A DNA stretch of 63,155 nucleotides from an uncultured Alistipes sp. (GCA_900542505.1 UQNV01000006.1:1-63155), one strand, 5' to 3'. Counted from the first letter of the stretch, positions 46,437 through 54,741 are shown. Made by a program: numbers and translations. Notes: generated from the letters alone by a model not told the origin.

Positions 46437-47291
46437 ATGAAACCCGAATACATACCTTTCGTCAAGGAGCTCATCGAGCTCTGCATCAAAGAAGACATCG
46501 GCGACGGCGACCACACGTCGCTCTGCTGCATTCCGGCCGACGCGCACGGACGCATGCGCCTGCTCTGCAAGCAGGAGGGCGTCATCGCCGGCATCGAAGT
46601 GGCCCAGATGGTACTCGACCGGCTCGACCCCGAGATGCGGTTCGAGCAGATTCTCAACGACGGAGACCGCGTCAAGCCGGGCGACGTCGCCTTCTACGTC
46701 TCGGGGCGGCTGCGCTCGCTGCTTCAGGCCGAGCGCATCCTGCTCAACATCATGCAGCGCATGAGCGGCGTTGCGACCCAGACGGCCTTCTACGTAAAGC
46801 ACCTCGAGGGGCTGCACACCCGCATCCTCGACACGCGCAAGACCACGCCGGGCATGCGCGTGCTCGACAAGATGGCCGTCAAACTGGGCGGCGGCGAGAA
46901 CCACCGCATGGGGCTCTTCGACATGATTCTGCTCAAGGACAACCACATCGACTTCGCCGGCGGCATCCGCAAGGCCATCACCGGCGCCCGCGAATACCTG
47001 CGTGCCCGCGGGAAGGAAATCCCCATCGAGTGCGAGGTCCGCACGCTGGAGGATATCGACGAGGTATTCGCCGCCGGAGGCGTCGACCGCATCATGTTCG
47101 ACAACTTCACCCCCGAAATGACGCGCAAGGCGGTCGAGAAGGTGGCCGGACGCTGCGAAACGGAATCGAGCGGCGGCATCACCCTCGAGACGATGCGCGC
47201 CTATGCCGAGTGCGGCGTCGACTTCATCTCGGTCGGTGCGCTGACCCACCAAATCAGGTCGCTCGACATGTCGCTCAAGGCGTGCGAATAG
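46437..47291 (+). CDS. nadC: Nicotinate-nucleotide pyrophosphorylase (quinolinate phosphoribosyltransferase)
   Basis: 284 aa. Characteristic segments: CIKEDIGDGDHTS, ERILLNIMQRMSGVAT, ILDTRKTTPGMRVLDKMAV, GGGENHRMGLFDMILLKDNH, IECEVRTLE and the ending SVGALTHQ. It converts quinolinate and PRPP to nicotinate mononucleotide in de novo NAD synthesis. The start is fixed by family similarity beginning at residue 5. It has its own -7 element only 4 bp upstream, so its mRNA may be leaderless. Confidence 0.96.
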   Translation: MKPEYIPFVKELIELCIKEDIGDGDHTSLCCIPADAHGRMRLLCKQEGVIAGIEVAQMVLDRLDPEMRFEQILNDGDRVKPGDVAFYVSGRLRSLLQAERILLNIMQRMSGVATQTAFYVKHLEGLHTRILDTRKTTPGMRVLDKMAVKLGGGENHRMGLFDMILLKDNHIDFAGGIRKAITGAREYLRARGKEIPIECEVRTLEDIDEVFAAGGVDRIMFDNFTPEMTRKAVEKVAGRCETESSGGITLETMRAYAECGVDFISVGALTHQIRSLDMSLKACE

Positions 47292-47323
47292 CATCCCGAG
47301 GCACGGGACGCCCCCAATGACCC

Positions 47324-47367
47324 ACGGCCGCCGTCACCGACTCCACGAGTCGGAGGACGGCGGCCGT
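47324..47367 (+). terminator. Long stem-loop after nadC
   Basis: Outer arms 47324-47335 and 47356-47367 pair perfectly (12 bp) and inner arms 47337-47343 and 47347-47353 pair (7 bp). There is no T-run, so it may be a terminator of another kind or an mRNA-stabilising hairpin. Confidence 0.6.
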
Positions 47368-47410
47368 CGACGTTGCAGGCGGGAGCGGGCGGGGTATGCC
47401 CGTCATCCGG

Positions 47411-47513
47411 AGCGGACCGGGGCCGGAACAAGACACCGGGGCCCGAACAGGGCGCCGGAGCCGGAACAAGACACCGGGGTTGGGACCGGGCGCCGGACCG
47501 GGGCAAGACACCT
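47411..47513. repeat. Degenerate ~38-bp tandem repeat before the sulfatase gene
   Basis: GCCGGAACAAGACACCGGGG occurs at 47422-47441 and 47460-47479, with a third, shorter copy (CCGGGGCAAGACACC) at 47498-47512. It lies in a 458-bp gene-free stretch (47292-47749) that otherwise holds only a hairpin and a promoter. Confidence 0.75.
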
Positions 47514-47603
47514 GAACCTCCCTACGGCCCCGCCCCGAAGCCAGCAGAGGGGCGCACCGGAGAGGCCGAGGCCCCCTTTTCCACCAAAAGAGGCGGCGCC
47601 GGG

Positions 47604-47633
47604 TTGCACCAACCGCCGAAACGATTAAATTTG
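47604..47633 (+). promoter_or_regulatory. Predicted promoter of the LTA-synthase-like gene
   Basis: TTG 47604-47606, a 19-bp spacer and TAAATTTG 47626-47633. The leader would be about 110 nt. Confidence 0.65.
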
Positions 47634-47749
47634 CAGCCGGAACCTCCGCCACAGAGGAGAGCCACCGGACCGCCGGTACAAAAAATCGGCACAGGAACCC
47701 CGGCAGGCCAGCCTCCGCCCGACGGCCAACAACACAAAACCAACAACCC

Positions 47750-49846
47750 GTGAAACGACTGCTCCATACCCCGATTTTCCTGCTTGCGTGGCGCATCGTG
47801 CTGCTCTATGCGGTGCTGATGCTCTGCCGCGCGGTCTTCTACCTCTACAACTACGAACTGCTGGGCCCGCTCTCGTGGCATGAGGCAGGACAGCTCCTCT
47901 GCGGCGCCCTGAAATTCGACACCGCCTCGATTGTCTACGCCAACGGGCTCTTCGTACTGCTCTCGCTGCTGCCGCTGCCGCGCCGTATCCGCGAGCGGCG
48001 CTGGTGGGGCAAGCTGCGCTACGGCTATTACGTCGTGGTCAATGCGCTGCTCGTGGTGGCGGTCAACATGGCCGACTGCGTCTACTTCCGCTACACGCAG
48101 AAGCGCTTCACGGCCGAGGAGCTCTTCTTCGCCGACAACGACAACTCGGCGCAGCTGGTCGTGAAGTTTCTGGGCGAGAACTGGTACCTGGCGCTCGTCG
48201 CCGCGGCGCTCATCGCACTGCTGGCGTGGGGCTACCGCCCGAAGGCGCGCGAGGAGAGCCTGCTGCGCGACGGCTGGAGCTACTACACGGGCAGCACGCT
48301 GCTGCTGGCCCTCGCCGCAGGGCTCTGCGTCGCAGGCATGCGCGGCGGCATGACCCGCATGACACGCCCCATCACCCTCTCCAACGCCACGCTCTACACG
48401 CCCGACAGCGGCAAGGCCAACCTCATCCTGAGCAACCCCTTCTGCATCCTCCGCACGGCGGGCAGCAGCGCCAAGGTCTCCTACCGCAAATACTACGCGC
48501 CGGAGGAGCTCGACAGCCTCTTCACACCGCTCCACATGCCCGCCGACTCGGCGGCGGTCAACCTTGCGGGCCGCAACGTCGTACTCTTCATCATGGAGAG
48601 CATGTCGGCCGAGCACTCGGCCCACCTCATGCCCGAGCTCTATGCCGACCGTACGGAGCAGGGATTCACCCCCTTCCTCGACTCGCTCATGCGCGAAGGC
48701 CTCTGCTTCGAGCGGTTCTATGCCAACGGCACCCGCTCCATCCAGGCGCTGCCTTCGGTGCTGGGAAGCATCCCTTCGTTCAAGACCCCCTTCGTGCTGA
48801 TGCCCCAGGCACTGGGACGCAGCCGCCAACTGCCCGCCATGCTCTCCGACCAGGGCTACGAGACGCTCTTCTTCTGCGGCTCGGAGCATGGCTCGATGGG
48901 CTTCGGGGCCTACGCCCGCTCGGCCGGCGTCGAGCGGCTCGTCAGCCGCGAGGATTACGAGGAGGCCCACGGCCGGGGTGATTTCGACGGCTACTGGGGC
49001 ATCTGGGACGAACCGTTCCTCCGTTTTACGGGCGAGGAGCTGGGCCGCACGCGCGAGCCCTTCTTCGCCACGCTCTTCACCCTCTCGTCGCACCACCCCT
49101 TCGTCGTACCCGAGCAGTACGCCGACTCGCTGCCCGAGGGTTACACCCGCATCCACAAGGGTGTCGCCTACGACGACATGGCCTTCCGCCGCTTTTTCGA
49201 GCGCTACAAGGACGAGGAGTGGTTCCGCCGCACGATTTTTGTCTTTACGGCAGACCACGTGTCGTCCGAGAAGTTCGCGCCCGAAAGCCTCGCCTTCCCG
49301 GGCAACATGCGCATCATGGGCTTCATCTACACGCCCGACGGCGCACTGCGCGGCAGCATCCGCGAGGTCACGCAGCAGCTCGACCTCATGCCGACGCTGC
49401 TCGGGCTGCTGGGCAACCGCGAGCCCTACTTCGCCTTCGGGCGCGACGTGCTCAACGAACCGCAACGGCCCCGCTGGTCGGTCTCCTACGGCGGAGGCAA
49501 CTTCCGGGCGGTGACCGACAGCTCGGTGCTGCTCTTCGACGAGGCCCGGGGCACCGTCGAGCCCCGGACCGACAGCGGCCGCCGCGCCGCTGAGGTGGCC
49601 AAGGTGACGACCTCCGGATGCGCCGCAACCGATGCCGGCAGTACGCCGGCCGGAGCGGACAAGGCAGTGGCCGCGACAGCCGCAACGACCTCCGGGAACG
49701 CAACCGGGAACGCAACCGAGGGCGTAACCGACCGGAACGACACCCTGCTGCCCCGGCTCAAGGCGCTCATACAACAATACTACACGCACATCGAACGCAA
49801 GGACTACACGGTCGATGGTGCGAAGACGCAACAGAGCAATGATTGA
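47750..49846 (+). CDS. LTA synthase-like membrane sulfatase family protein
   Basis: 698 aa from GTG 47750. Residues 1-200 contain about five hydrophobic segments. The periplasmic domain is of the alkaline phosphatase/sulfatase superfamily as in LtaS/MdoB: metal Glu in FIMESMSAEHS, nucleophile Thr in YANGTRSIQALPS, FCGSEHGSMGF, SSHHPF and VFTADHVS. Members transfer phosphoglycerol or phosphoethanolamine to envelope glycans or lipids; the exact substrate is unknown. A low-complexity Thr/Ala/Gly stretch at residues ~615-665 sits near the C-terminus and is unusual. It overlaps the following acetyltransferase gene by 8 bp. Confidence 0.88.
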   Translation: MKRLLHTPIFLLAWRIVLLYAVLMLCRAVFYLYNYELLGPLSWHEAGQLLCGALKFDTASIVYANGLFVLLSLLPLPRRIRERRWWGKLRYGYYVVVNALLVVAVNMADCVYFRYTQKRFTAEELFFADNDNSAQLVVKFLGENWYLALVAAALIALLAWGYRPKAREESLLRDGWSYYTGSTLLLALAAGLCVAGMRGGMTRMTRPITLSNATLYTPDSGKANLILSNPFCILRTAGSSAKVSYRKYYAPEELDSLFTPLHMPADSAAVNLAGRNVVLFIMESMSAEHSAHLMPELYADRTEQGFTPFLDSLMREGLCFERFYANGTRSIQALPSVLGSIPSFKTPFVLMPQALGRSRQLPAMLSDQGYETLFFCGSEHGSMGFGAYARSAGVERLVSREDYEEAHGRGDFDGYWGIWDEPFLRFTGEELGRTREPFFATLFTLSSHHPFVVPEQYADSLPEGYTRIHKGVAYDDMAFRRFFERYKDEEWFRRTIFVFTADHVSSEKFAPESLAFPGNMRIMGFIYTPDGALRGSIREVTQQLDLMPTLLGLLGNREPYFAFGRDVLNEPQRPRWSVSYGGGNFRAVTDSSVLLFDEARGTVEPRTDSGRRAAEVAKVTTSGCAATDAGSTPAGADKAVAATAATTSGNATGNATEGVTDRNDTLLPRLKALIQQYYTHIERKDYTVDGAKTQQSND

Positions 49847-51227
49847 ATTCCGACCTGTCCGGCTTGAAGACCGGGCAACCATCGAACGCTTCACGATGTC
49901 GTCCGACATCACCAACTGCGACCTCTCGTTCGCAAACATGTTCTGCTGGCAGGAGGTCTACCACAGCGCGTGGGCCATCGTGGACGGCTTTCTGGTGATT
50001 CGCTTCCACATCGACGGGGGCGACCGGCTGGGCTACATGCAGCCCGTCGGCGAGGGAGACTGCGCACGCATCATCCCCGCGCTGCGCGAGGATGCCCATG
50101 CCCACGGCCAGCGGCTGCGCATCATCGGCCTGACGGACCGCGGCCGCGAGATGATTCGCCAGATGCATATCGGGCAGTTCGCCTTCGAATCGGACCGCGC
50201 GCTCGAGGATTATGTCTATGCGGCCGACGACCTGCGCAACCTCCCGGGCCGCCGCTACCAGCCCAAGCGCAACCACATCAACCGCTTCATGGCCGAATAT
50301 CCCGACTACCGCTACGAGGAGCTTACGCCCGACCGGTTCGACGAGTGCATGCAGCTCGAACGCGAATGGCGACGCAACCACGAGGGCCACACCTCGGAGC
50401 TCTGTGCCGAACAGCGGGCCATGCAGCGGGCCTTCGCCCACTTCGCCGAGCTGGGCATGACGGGCGGCTGCATCTATGTGGGCGAGCGCATGGTGGCCTT
50501 CACCTACGGCTCGGCCGTCAACGACCATACGTTCGACACCCATGTCGAGAAGGCCGACACCGACTACGACGGCGCCTTCACCGTCATCAACTGCCTCTTC
50601 GCCCGCCACCTGCCCGAGCGCTTCACGCTCATCAACCGCGAGGAGGACCTCGGCATCGAGGGGCTGCGGCGCGCCAAGCTGTCGTACCACCCCGCCGTCA
50701 TCCAGCACAAGTTCACGGCCATTCACCTCCACCCCGACGAGCTGGCATGCAAGGAGTTGTGGCAGACCTGCTTCGGCGACGAGGAGCAGTTCATCGACTC
50801 GTTCCTCATCCGCTACTACAGCCGGAGGCGGATGCTGAGCATCGAGCGCGACGGCCGCATGGCGGCGATGCTCCACCTGCTGCCGTTCGAGAGCGAACTG
50901 GGGCGCACGACCTACATCTACGGTGTGGCCACCGCCCCCGAATACCGGGGCCGCGGCCTGGCGACGGAGCTCATGCGCGAGGCGATGCGGCTTGCAGGGG
51001 AGCGCGGCGACGATGCGCTCTTCCTTATCCCGACCCCGGGCGAGGAGTGGCTGCGCGACTTCTACGGAGGCTTCGGACTCGAGGGACGCATTCCCGTCGA
51101 GTTCGTCACGCGCGACGGCTTCGACTTCGGCACGGGCCGTGCGGCCGACGACGTGGCGATGCTCTGGCTGCGCGACCCCGCCCGGCCGCGTCCCGAACGG
51201 CTCCGCTGCACCTGGAGCGCACAGTGA
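49839..51227 (+). CDS. DUF2156-GNAT fusion acyltransferase
   Basis: 462 aa. Residues ~1-290 resemble DUF2156 (phosphatidylglycerol lysyltransferase C-terminal-like, a double GNAT fold): TNCDLSFANMFCWQ, RRYQPKRNHINRF and LINREEDLGIEGLRRAKLSY. Residues ~310-440 form a separate GNAT acetyltransferase domain with the acetyl-CoA loop GVATAPEYRGRGLATELM. The two are usually separate proteins in Bacteroidota as far as I recall. The first may move aminoacyl groups to lipids or peptides; substrates unknown. ATG 49839 is preferred because similarity begins at IEFRPV; it overlaps the upstream gene by 8 bp, implying translational coupling with the envelope sulfatase. Confidence 0.85.
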   Translation: MIEFRPVRLEDRATIERFTMSSDITNCDLSFANMFCWQEVYHSAWAIVDGFLVIRFHIDGGDRLGYMQPVGEGDCARIIPALREDAHAHGQRLRIIGLTDRGREMIRQMHIGQFAFESDRALEDYVYAADDLRNLPGRRYQPKRNHINRFMAEYPDYRYEELTPDRFDECMQLEREWRRNHEGHTSELCAEQRAMQRAFAHFAELGMTGGCIYVGERMVAFTYGSAVNDHTFDTHVEKADTDYDGAFTVINCLFARHLPERFTLINREEDLGIEGLRRAKLSYHPAVIQHKFTAIHLHPDELACKELWQTCFGDEEQFIDSFLIRYYSRRRMLSIERDGRMAAMLHLLPFESELGRTTYIYGVATAPEYRGRGLATELMREAMRLAGERGDDALFLIPTPGEEWLRDFYGGFGLEGRIPVEFVTRDGFDFGTGRAADDVAMLWLRDPARPRPERLRCTWSAQ

Positions 51228-51249
51228 CGCAGCAGCCCTCCGGAAACAG

Positions 51250-51283
51250 AACGGGGTCCGGCCTTCGAAGGCCGGACCCCGTT
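51250..51283. terminator. Strong bidirectional terminator
   Basis: Perfect 14-bp stem (51250-51263 with 51270-51283) capped by TTCGAA, between the fusion gene and the convergent terminase gene. Flanked by AAACAGAA and TTTCCGG, giving short T runs on either strand. Confidence 0.8.
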
Positions 51284-51390
51284 TCCGGTTGGAGGGGCCG
51301 TACAGCAGGGGTACCGGAGGCAACACGCAGCAGCGGCACGGGGCCGCAACGGCCGGAACAGCCGGCGGCAACCGGGACGCGGAGCCGCCG

Positions 51391-52839
51391 CTACACGATT
51401 TTCACGAAGCGCAGACGTCCGCCGCGCCCCGTCGCCTCGCGTTCGACGATGCCCGTCACCACGTCGGCGGCATCGTGCCAGCGGTTGGCGCGAAACTTCC
51501 GCCGATAGGTGGTCAGGTGGGCATAGAGCTCGGGCCAGCGCAGCGACCAGCCCCGCGGGAAGCGCACCAGGTGGAGCACCGTGGCCGAGTTGGAGAGGAT
51601 GCGCGCCTCCTTGTTGGCATTCTGGTGGAACCACTCGACGCGCACGCCCGGCGCACGCGCCTGGACGGCCCGGGCAAAGCCCCGGCCGCCGTTGTTGCTC
51701 TCGACGGCCGCCTCACGCGTATCGGAGCGCTGGAGCATCTCGGCCACCAGCTGCTCGGTCACCTCCATCGGCTCGCGCGAATAGACCGCGTCGGTCACGT
51801 AAATCACACCGTCGACGTCGACCACATAGGAGAGCGAACAGAGGTAGTCGTCGCCCGTATCGGCCGTATCGGTATAGTTGCCGCGGCGGACCACCTCGCG
51901 CGGCAGTTCGTCGTACTCGGCGAAGTTCCCGCCGTAGAGCAGCCCCTCGCGTGCCGAGGGGTGGCCCTGGTACATGCACTCGAACTGCACGGGGTCGAGC
52001 CGCCGCTTGGCCTCGAGCAGCGCGACGTCGTGCTGTCCGGGCCAGAGCGCCTCGCCCGGGCACCGGGGGTCGAGTTCGGTGGGAGGCGAGGTCTTGAGCG
52101 CCTCGAAATTGAGGTGGAGCCATCCTCCCGACGCCGCAGCCGACGTTGCGGCAGCCTCTGCCGCCTCTGCCGCCTCCGGGGCCGACAGCTGCTCCCACCG
52201 CTCGAGCGCCACGACCGGTTCGCGGCGCATGAGCGAACCGATGAGGTCCTCCTCGTGCCAGCGGGTGAAGACCACCAGCTCGCGCGAGGCGTTGTGCATG
52301 CGGGTGCGGACCACCGAGGTGTACCACTCCCAACAGTTGGCCCGGATGAGGGGCGAGTTGGCCTCGAGGGCATCCTTGTAGAGGTCGTCGAGGATGAAGC
52401 AGTCGACACGGTTGCCCGTGAGCGAACCCTCGCGGCCGACCGAGAGCAGGCCGCCGCGGCGGCCGATGATTTCCACCTCGTCGGCCGTGCGGATGTAGCT
52501 CGGCGGACGCGTGCCGCGCTTGATGGTCGTCTCGGGAAAGAGGGCGGCATACTCCGACGATTCGAGGATGCGCTGCACGCGGCGGTTGAACTTCGAGGCG
52601 AGCGAACCCGAATAGGAGGCGATGGCCACCCGCAGGTCGGGCTCGAGCCCCAGCAGATAGGCAGGCAGAAGGGTCGTTGCGCCGACGCTCTTGCCGTGCT
52701 GCGGCGGCATGGTGACAATCAGCCGCCGGATGCGCCCCCGGGCGAAGGCCTCGAGCACGCGGTAGTAGACCCGATGAAAGGGCTGCAGCTCGAGGAAGGG
52801 ATAGACCTCGAGTGCGAAATCGGTAAAGGAGAGGGACAT
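51391..52839 (-). CDS. Phage terminase large subunit (orphan)
   Basis: 482 aa. ATPase domain: Walker A PPQHGKS at residues 45-51, and Walker B VDCFILDD with acidic residues D151-D152. RNase H-like nuclease domain: DVDGVIYVTDAVYS, AAVESNNGGRGFARAV and HDAADVVTGIV supply the metal-binding acids. TerL packages phage DNA by ATP-driven translocation and cuts it. No portal, capsid, small terminase or tail genes are in the window, so this is a remnant or a domesticated gene. An Ala/Glu-rich insertion (APEAAEAAEAAATSAAASG) joins the two domains. GC content resembles the host, implying long residence. The reading frame is intact. Confidence 0.9.
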   Translation of the reverse strand: MSLSFTDFALEVYPFLELQPFHRVYYRVLEAFARGRIRRLIVTMPPQHGKSVGATTLLPAYLLGLEPDLRVAIASYSGSLASKFNRRVQRILESSEYAALFPETTIKRGTRPPSYIRTADEVEIIGRRGGLLSVGREGSLTGNRVDCFILDDLYKDALEANSPLIRANCWEWYTSVVRTRMHNASRELVVFTRWHEEDLIGSLMRREPVVALERWEQLSAPEAAEAAEAAATSAAASGGWLHLNFEALKTSPPTELDPRCPGEALWPGQHDVALLEAKRRLDPVQFECMYQGHPSAREGLLYGGNFAEYDELPREVVRRGNYTDTADTGDDYLCSLSYVVDVDGVIYVTDAVYSREPMEVTEQLVAEMLQRSDTREAAVESNNGGRGFARAVQARAPGVRVEWFHQNANKEARILSNSATVLHLVRFPRGWSLRWPELYAHLTTYRRKFRANRWHDAADVVTGIVEREATGRGGRLRFVKIV

Positions 52840-52931
52840 CGTGAAAGAATTTTAGAGGACCAACAGGTCATTATGTCGCACTCCGGAGACGTGCCCCCGG
52901 CGGGCCGTCTCCGGAGCGGACGGGTATGAAA

Positions 52932-53004
52932 ACACCGCTGCGCGGGCAACGGTGTCGGTCGGGGAATCCGGTTGTGCGGCGCCACGGCGGGAGATTCCCC
53001 CGAC
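52932..53004. other. Structured stretch between terminase and 96-aa gene
   Basis: Two hairpins: ACACCG 52932-52937 with CGGTGT 52950-52955, and 52958-52968 with 52993-53004 (one bulge). They lie in a 263-bp GC-rich gene-free gap (52840-53102) and may be a terminator or attenuator between the two minus-strand genes. Confidence 0.4.
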
Positions 53005-53102
53005 TTGGAGACGTTCCGGAGGGCGGCGCCGCGCCACAGGAGGGCGGGGTCCGGAACGCGGGAGCGGCAGGCAGCTCGGCGCGGCCCGCACGCTGAAGCG
53101 CA

Positions 53103-53393
53103 TCAGAACACGTAGCGCTTCATCTCGGCAAAGGAGAAGTCGTTGAGACACTCCCCCTCGTCACCGACGGTGTGGAACTCCCACCAGACGGGCACCAGGT
53201 CGGAAATCGGCTCGGTAACCCCCTCGGGGGCGACCTCACGGCGGCGGTAGGCAATCACCGACACCACAAGGCGACACTCCATCCCGTCGAAGACAAACTC
53301 GAGCGAGCCCGAGTAGTAGCTCTCCCCGTCGAGCGCGTCGCACAGACGCGCGGCCGTCTCCCGGTAAAGTTCAGACGATACGGTATACATCAT
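53103..53393 (-). CDS. Hypothetical 96-aa protein paired with the terminase/repressor module
   Basis: 96 aa, acidic, with no signal or membrane segment. Visible segments are SGSLEFVFDGMECRLVVSVI (two strands), ISDLVPVWWEFHT and a C-terminal LNDFSFAEMKRYVF. I recognise similar small proteins in Bacteroides genomes but know no function. It has a clear minus-strand -7 element 75 bp upstream, within the operator region shared with the repressor, so it is probably repressor-controlled (inference). Confidence 0.75.
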   Translation of the reverse strand: MMYTVSSELYRETAARLCDALDGESYYSGSLEFVFDGMECRLVVSVIAYRRREVAPEGVTEPISDLVPVWWEFHTVGDEGECLNDFSFAEMKRYVF

Positions 53394-53467
53394 GTCTTGT
53401 TGTGGATGAATGGTTTTTCCGGTGCGGAGTTTGCATCACCGGAATAAATTGTTTAACTTTGCAGAGA

Positions 53468-53530
53468 CAAAGATAGTTCAATAATTGAATATTGATACAA
53501 GATAATACAATTTTTTATTATAATTTTTTC
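53468..53530. promoter_or_regulatory. AT-rich divergent promoter/operator region of the repressor module
   Basis: A minus-strand -7 element TATCTTTG (plus CAAAGATA 53468-53475) serves the 96-aa gene. Just upstream of it is the palindrome TTCAATAATTGAA (53477-53489), and then a direct repeat ATACAA (53495-53500 and 53505-53510) spaced by 10 bp, about one helical turn. These are good candidates for binding sites of the adjacent S24 repressor. The stretch is strikingly AT-rich against its surroundings. Confidence 0.6.
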
Positions 53531-53543
53531 CAATCGAGGAGCC

Positions 53544-54215
53544 ATGAACGAGCGCATAAAAATGATACGAAAGGCGTTGAACATGACGCAAGAGCAACTG
53601 GCACAGCGCCTTGGCATCGGAAAAGCAGCCCTTTCGATGATTGAGACGGGCAAAACGGGACTTTCGTCGCGAAACCGCAACATTCTTATTCAGGAATTGA
53701 ACGTCAATCCCGAATGGCTCGAAAGCGGCAAAGGCGAGATGTTCAACGCCGAACCCGACCTGACGGCCTACATGCGGCGCACGGACTCGTCGCTGCCGCT
53801 GCAGAGCGTGCCGCTCTATTCGATTGAGGGGACGGCCGGGCTGGTACCGCTCTTTACGGACCGCGTGCAGACCAAACCGGTGAACTATATCCATATCCCC
53901 AACCTTCCCAAGTGCGACGGTGCCATCTATGTGGTCGGCGACTCGATGTATCCGCTGCTCAAGAGCGGCGACATCGTGCTCTACAAGCAGCTGCACGACA
54001 TCAACGACGTCTTCTGGGGCGACATGTACCTGCTCTCGATTGACATCGACGGCGAAGAGTACATCACCGTCAAGTACATCCAGAAATCGGAGCGCGAGGG
54101 ATACGTCAAACTGGTAAGCCAGAACCCCCACCATGCCGACAAGGAGGTGCGCATCGAGCGCATCCGCGCCATCGCGCTGGTCAAGGCGAGCATCCGCATG
54201 AACTCCATCCGTTAG
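53544..54215 (+). CDS. CI/LexA-like S24 repressor with XRE HTH
   Basis: 223 aa. Residues 1-62 are an XRE-type HTH (MTQEQLAQRLGIGKAALSMI). The C-terminal peptidase S24 domain has the scissile Ala98-Gly99 (EGTAGLVP), nucleophile S134 (VVGDSMYPLLKSGD) and general base K177 (YITVKYIQ). The spacings (36 and 43 residues) match those of LexA and lambda CI, so RecA-stimulated self-cleavage after DNA damage is expected. It is divergent from the 96-aa gene and terminase, across an AT-rich region with palindromic and direct-repeat sites. Its likely role is to repress that module and itself. This is inferred from family and layout. Confidence 0.93.
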   Translation: MNERIKMIRKALNMTQEQLAQRLGIGKAALSMIETGKTGLSSRNRNILIQELNVNPEWLESGKGEMFNAEPDLTAYMRRTDSSLPLQSVPLYSIEGTAGLVPLFTDRVQTKPVNYIHIPNLPKCDGAIYVVGDSMYPLLKSGDIVLYKQLHDINDVFWGDMYLLSIDIDGEEYITVKYIQKSEREGYVKLVSQNPHHADKEVRIERIRAIALVKASIRMNSIR

Positions 54216-54629
54216 GCGCGGCGCAGCGGTACGGCCGGTCCCGAAGCCGCGACAGCACGGGGCCGATGCCGCCGTACCGTAAATTTCCGCCGCCGCACAG
54301 AAGATGCACCGCGCCGGCCGCCGCACCTCCGGCCAGATATTCTGCGCCCCATATCCTGCAGCCTCATAATCTGCGCCCCATTTTCGGCAAGAGCCCCACA
54401 CGCCGTACCGTTGAACGGCAACGGCCCATTTTCCGGAAAGAGCTCCTGCGGCAGCATCCCTTCTCGTGCGTGCAAGGCCATACCGGCTTCACACACCTCT
54501 CTGCCCTGCACCATTTCCTGCCATCAGCCAACAGGCTCAAATCGTGCCCCTTTTATCGGGACCGCCTCCATCCGCACCAGGAGGAGGAAAAAATCGACCA
54601 TTTTTTTAGCCATAAAGGCAAAAAATCGC
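54216..54629. other. Gene-free stretch
   Basis: No convincing gene. CTGCGCCCCA is repeated at 54341-54350 and 54371-54380. Open frames on both strands here look like random translations of GC-rich DNA followed by an AT-rich end. Confidence 0.5.
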
Positions 54630-54637
54630 TATCTTTG
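54630..54637 (+). promoter_or_regulatory. Predicted -7 element (TATCTTTG) of the repeat lipoprotein gene
   Basis: TATCTTTG with a weak TTTA-type box about 20 bp before it; leader of about 100 nt to ATG 54742. Confidence 0.65.
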
Positions 54638-54741
54638 TTCTGATACAACAGGCCGCCCGGCGGCTTTCCGTACCCATTTCGGGCCTCGCATCACCCCCAT
54701 ACCATATTTATAACACATTTATACCAAAGAAAGGATTCGTC

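Noticed and set aside
47373..47753. Open frame of 126 codons before the LTA-synthase-like gene
   Set aside because: Its translation is dominated by P, G, R and repeats that follow from the 38-bp DNA repeat; no family resemblance, and a promoter lies inside it.
51391..54215. Complete prophage
   Set aside because: Only terminase, a small protein and a repressor are present; no integrase, portal, capsid, tail, lysis genes or attachment repeats were seen, and flanks are ordinary chromosomal genes.
54266..54643. Open frame of 125 codons between repressor and repeat lipoprotein
   Set aside because: Composition resembles translated intergenic DNA, and it overlaps the promoter of the next gene.
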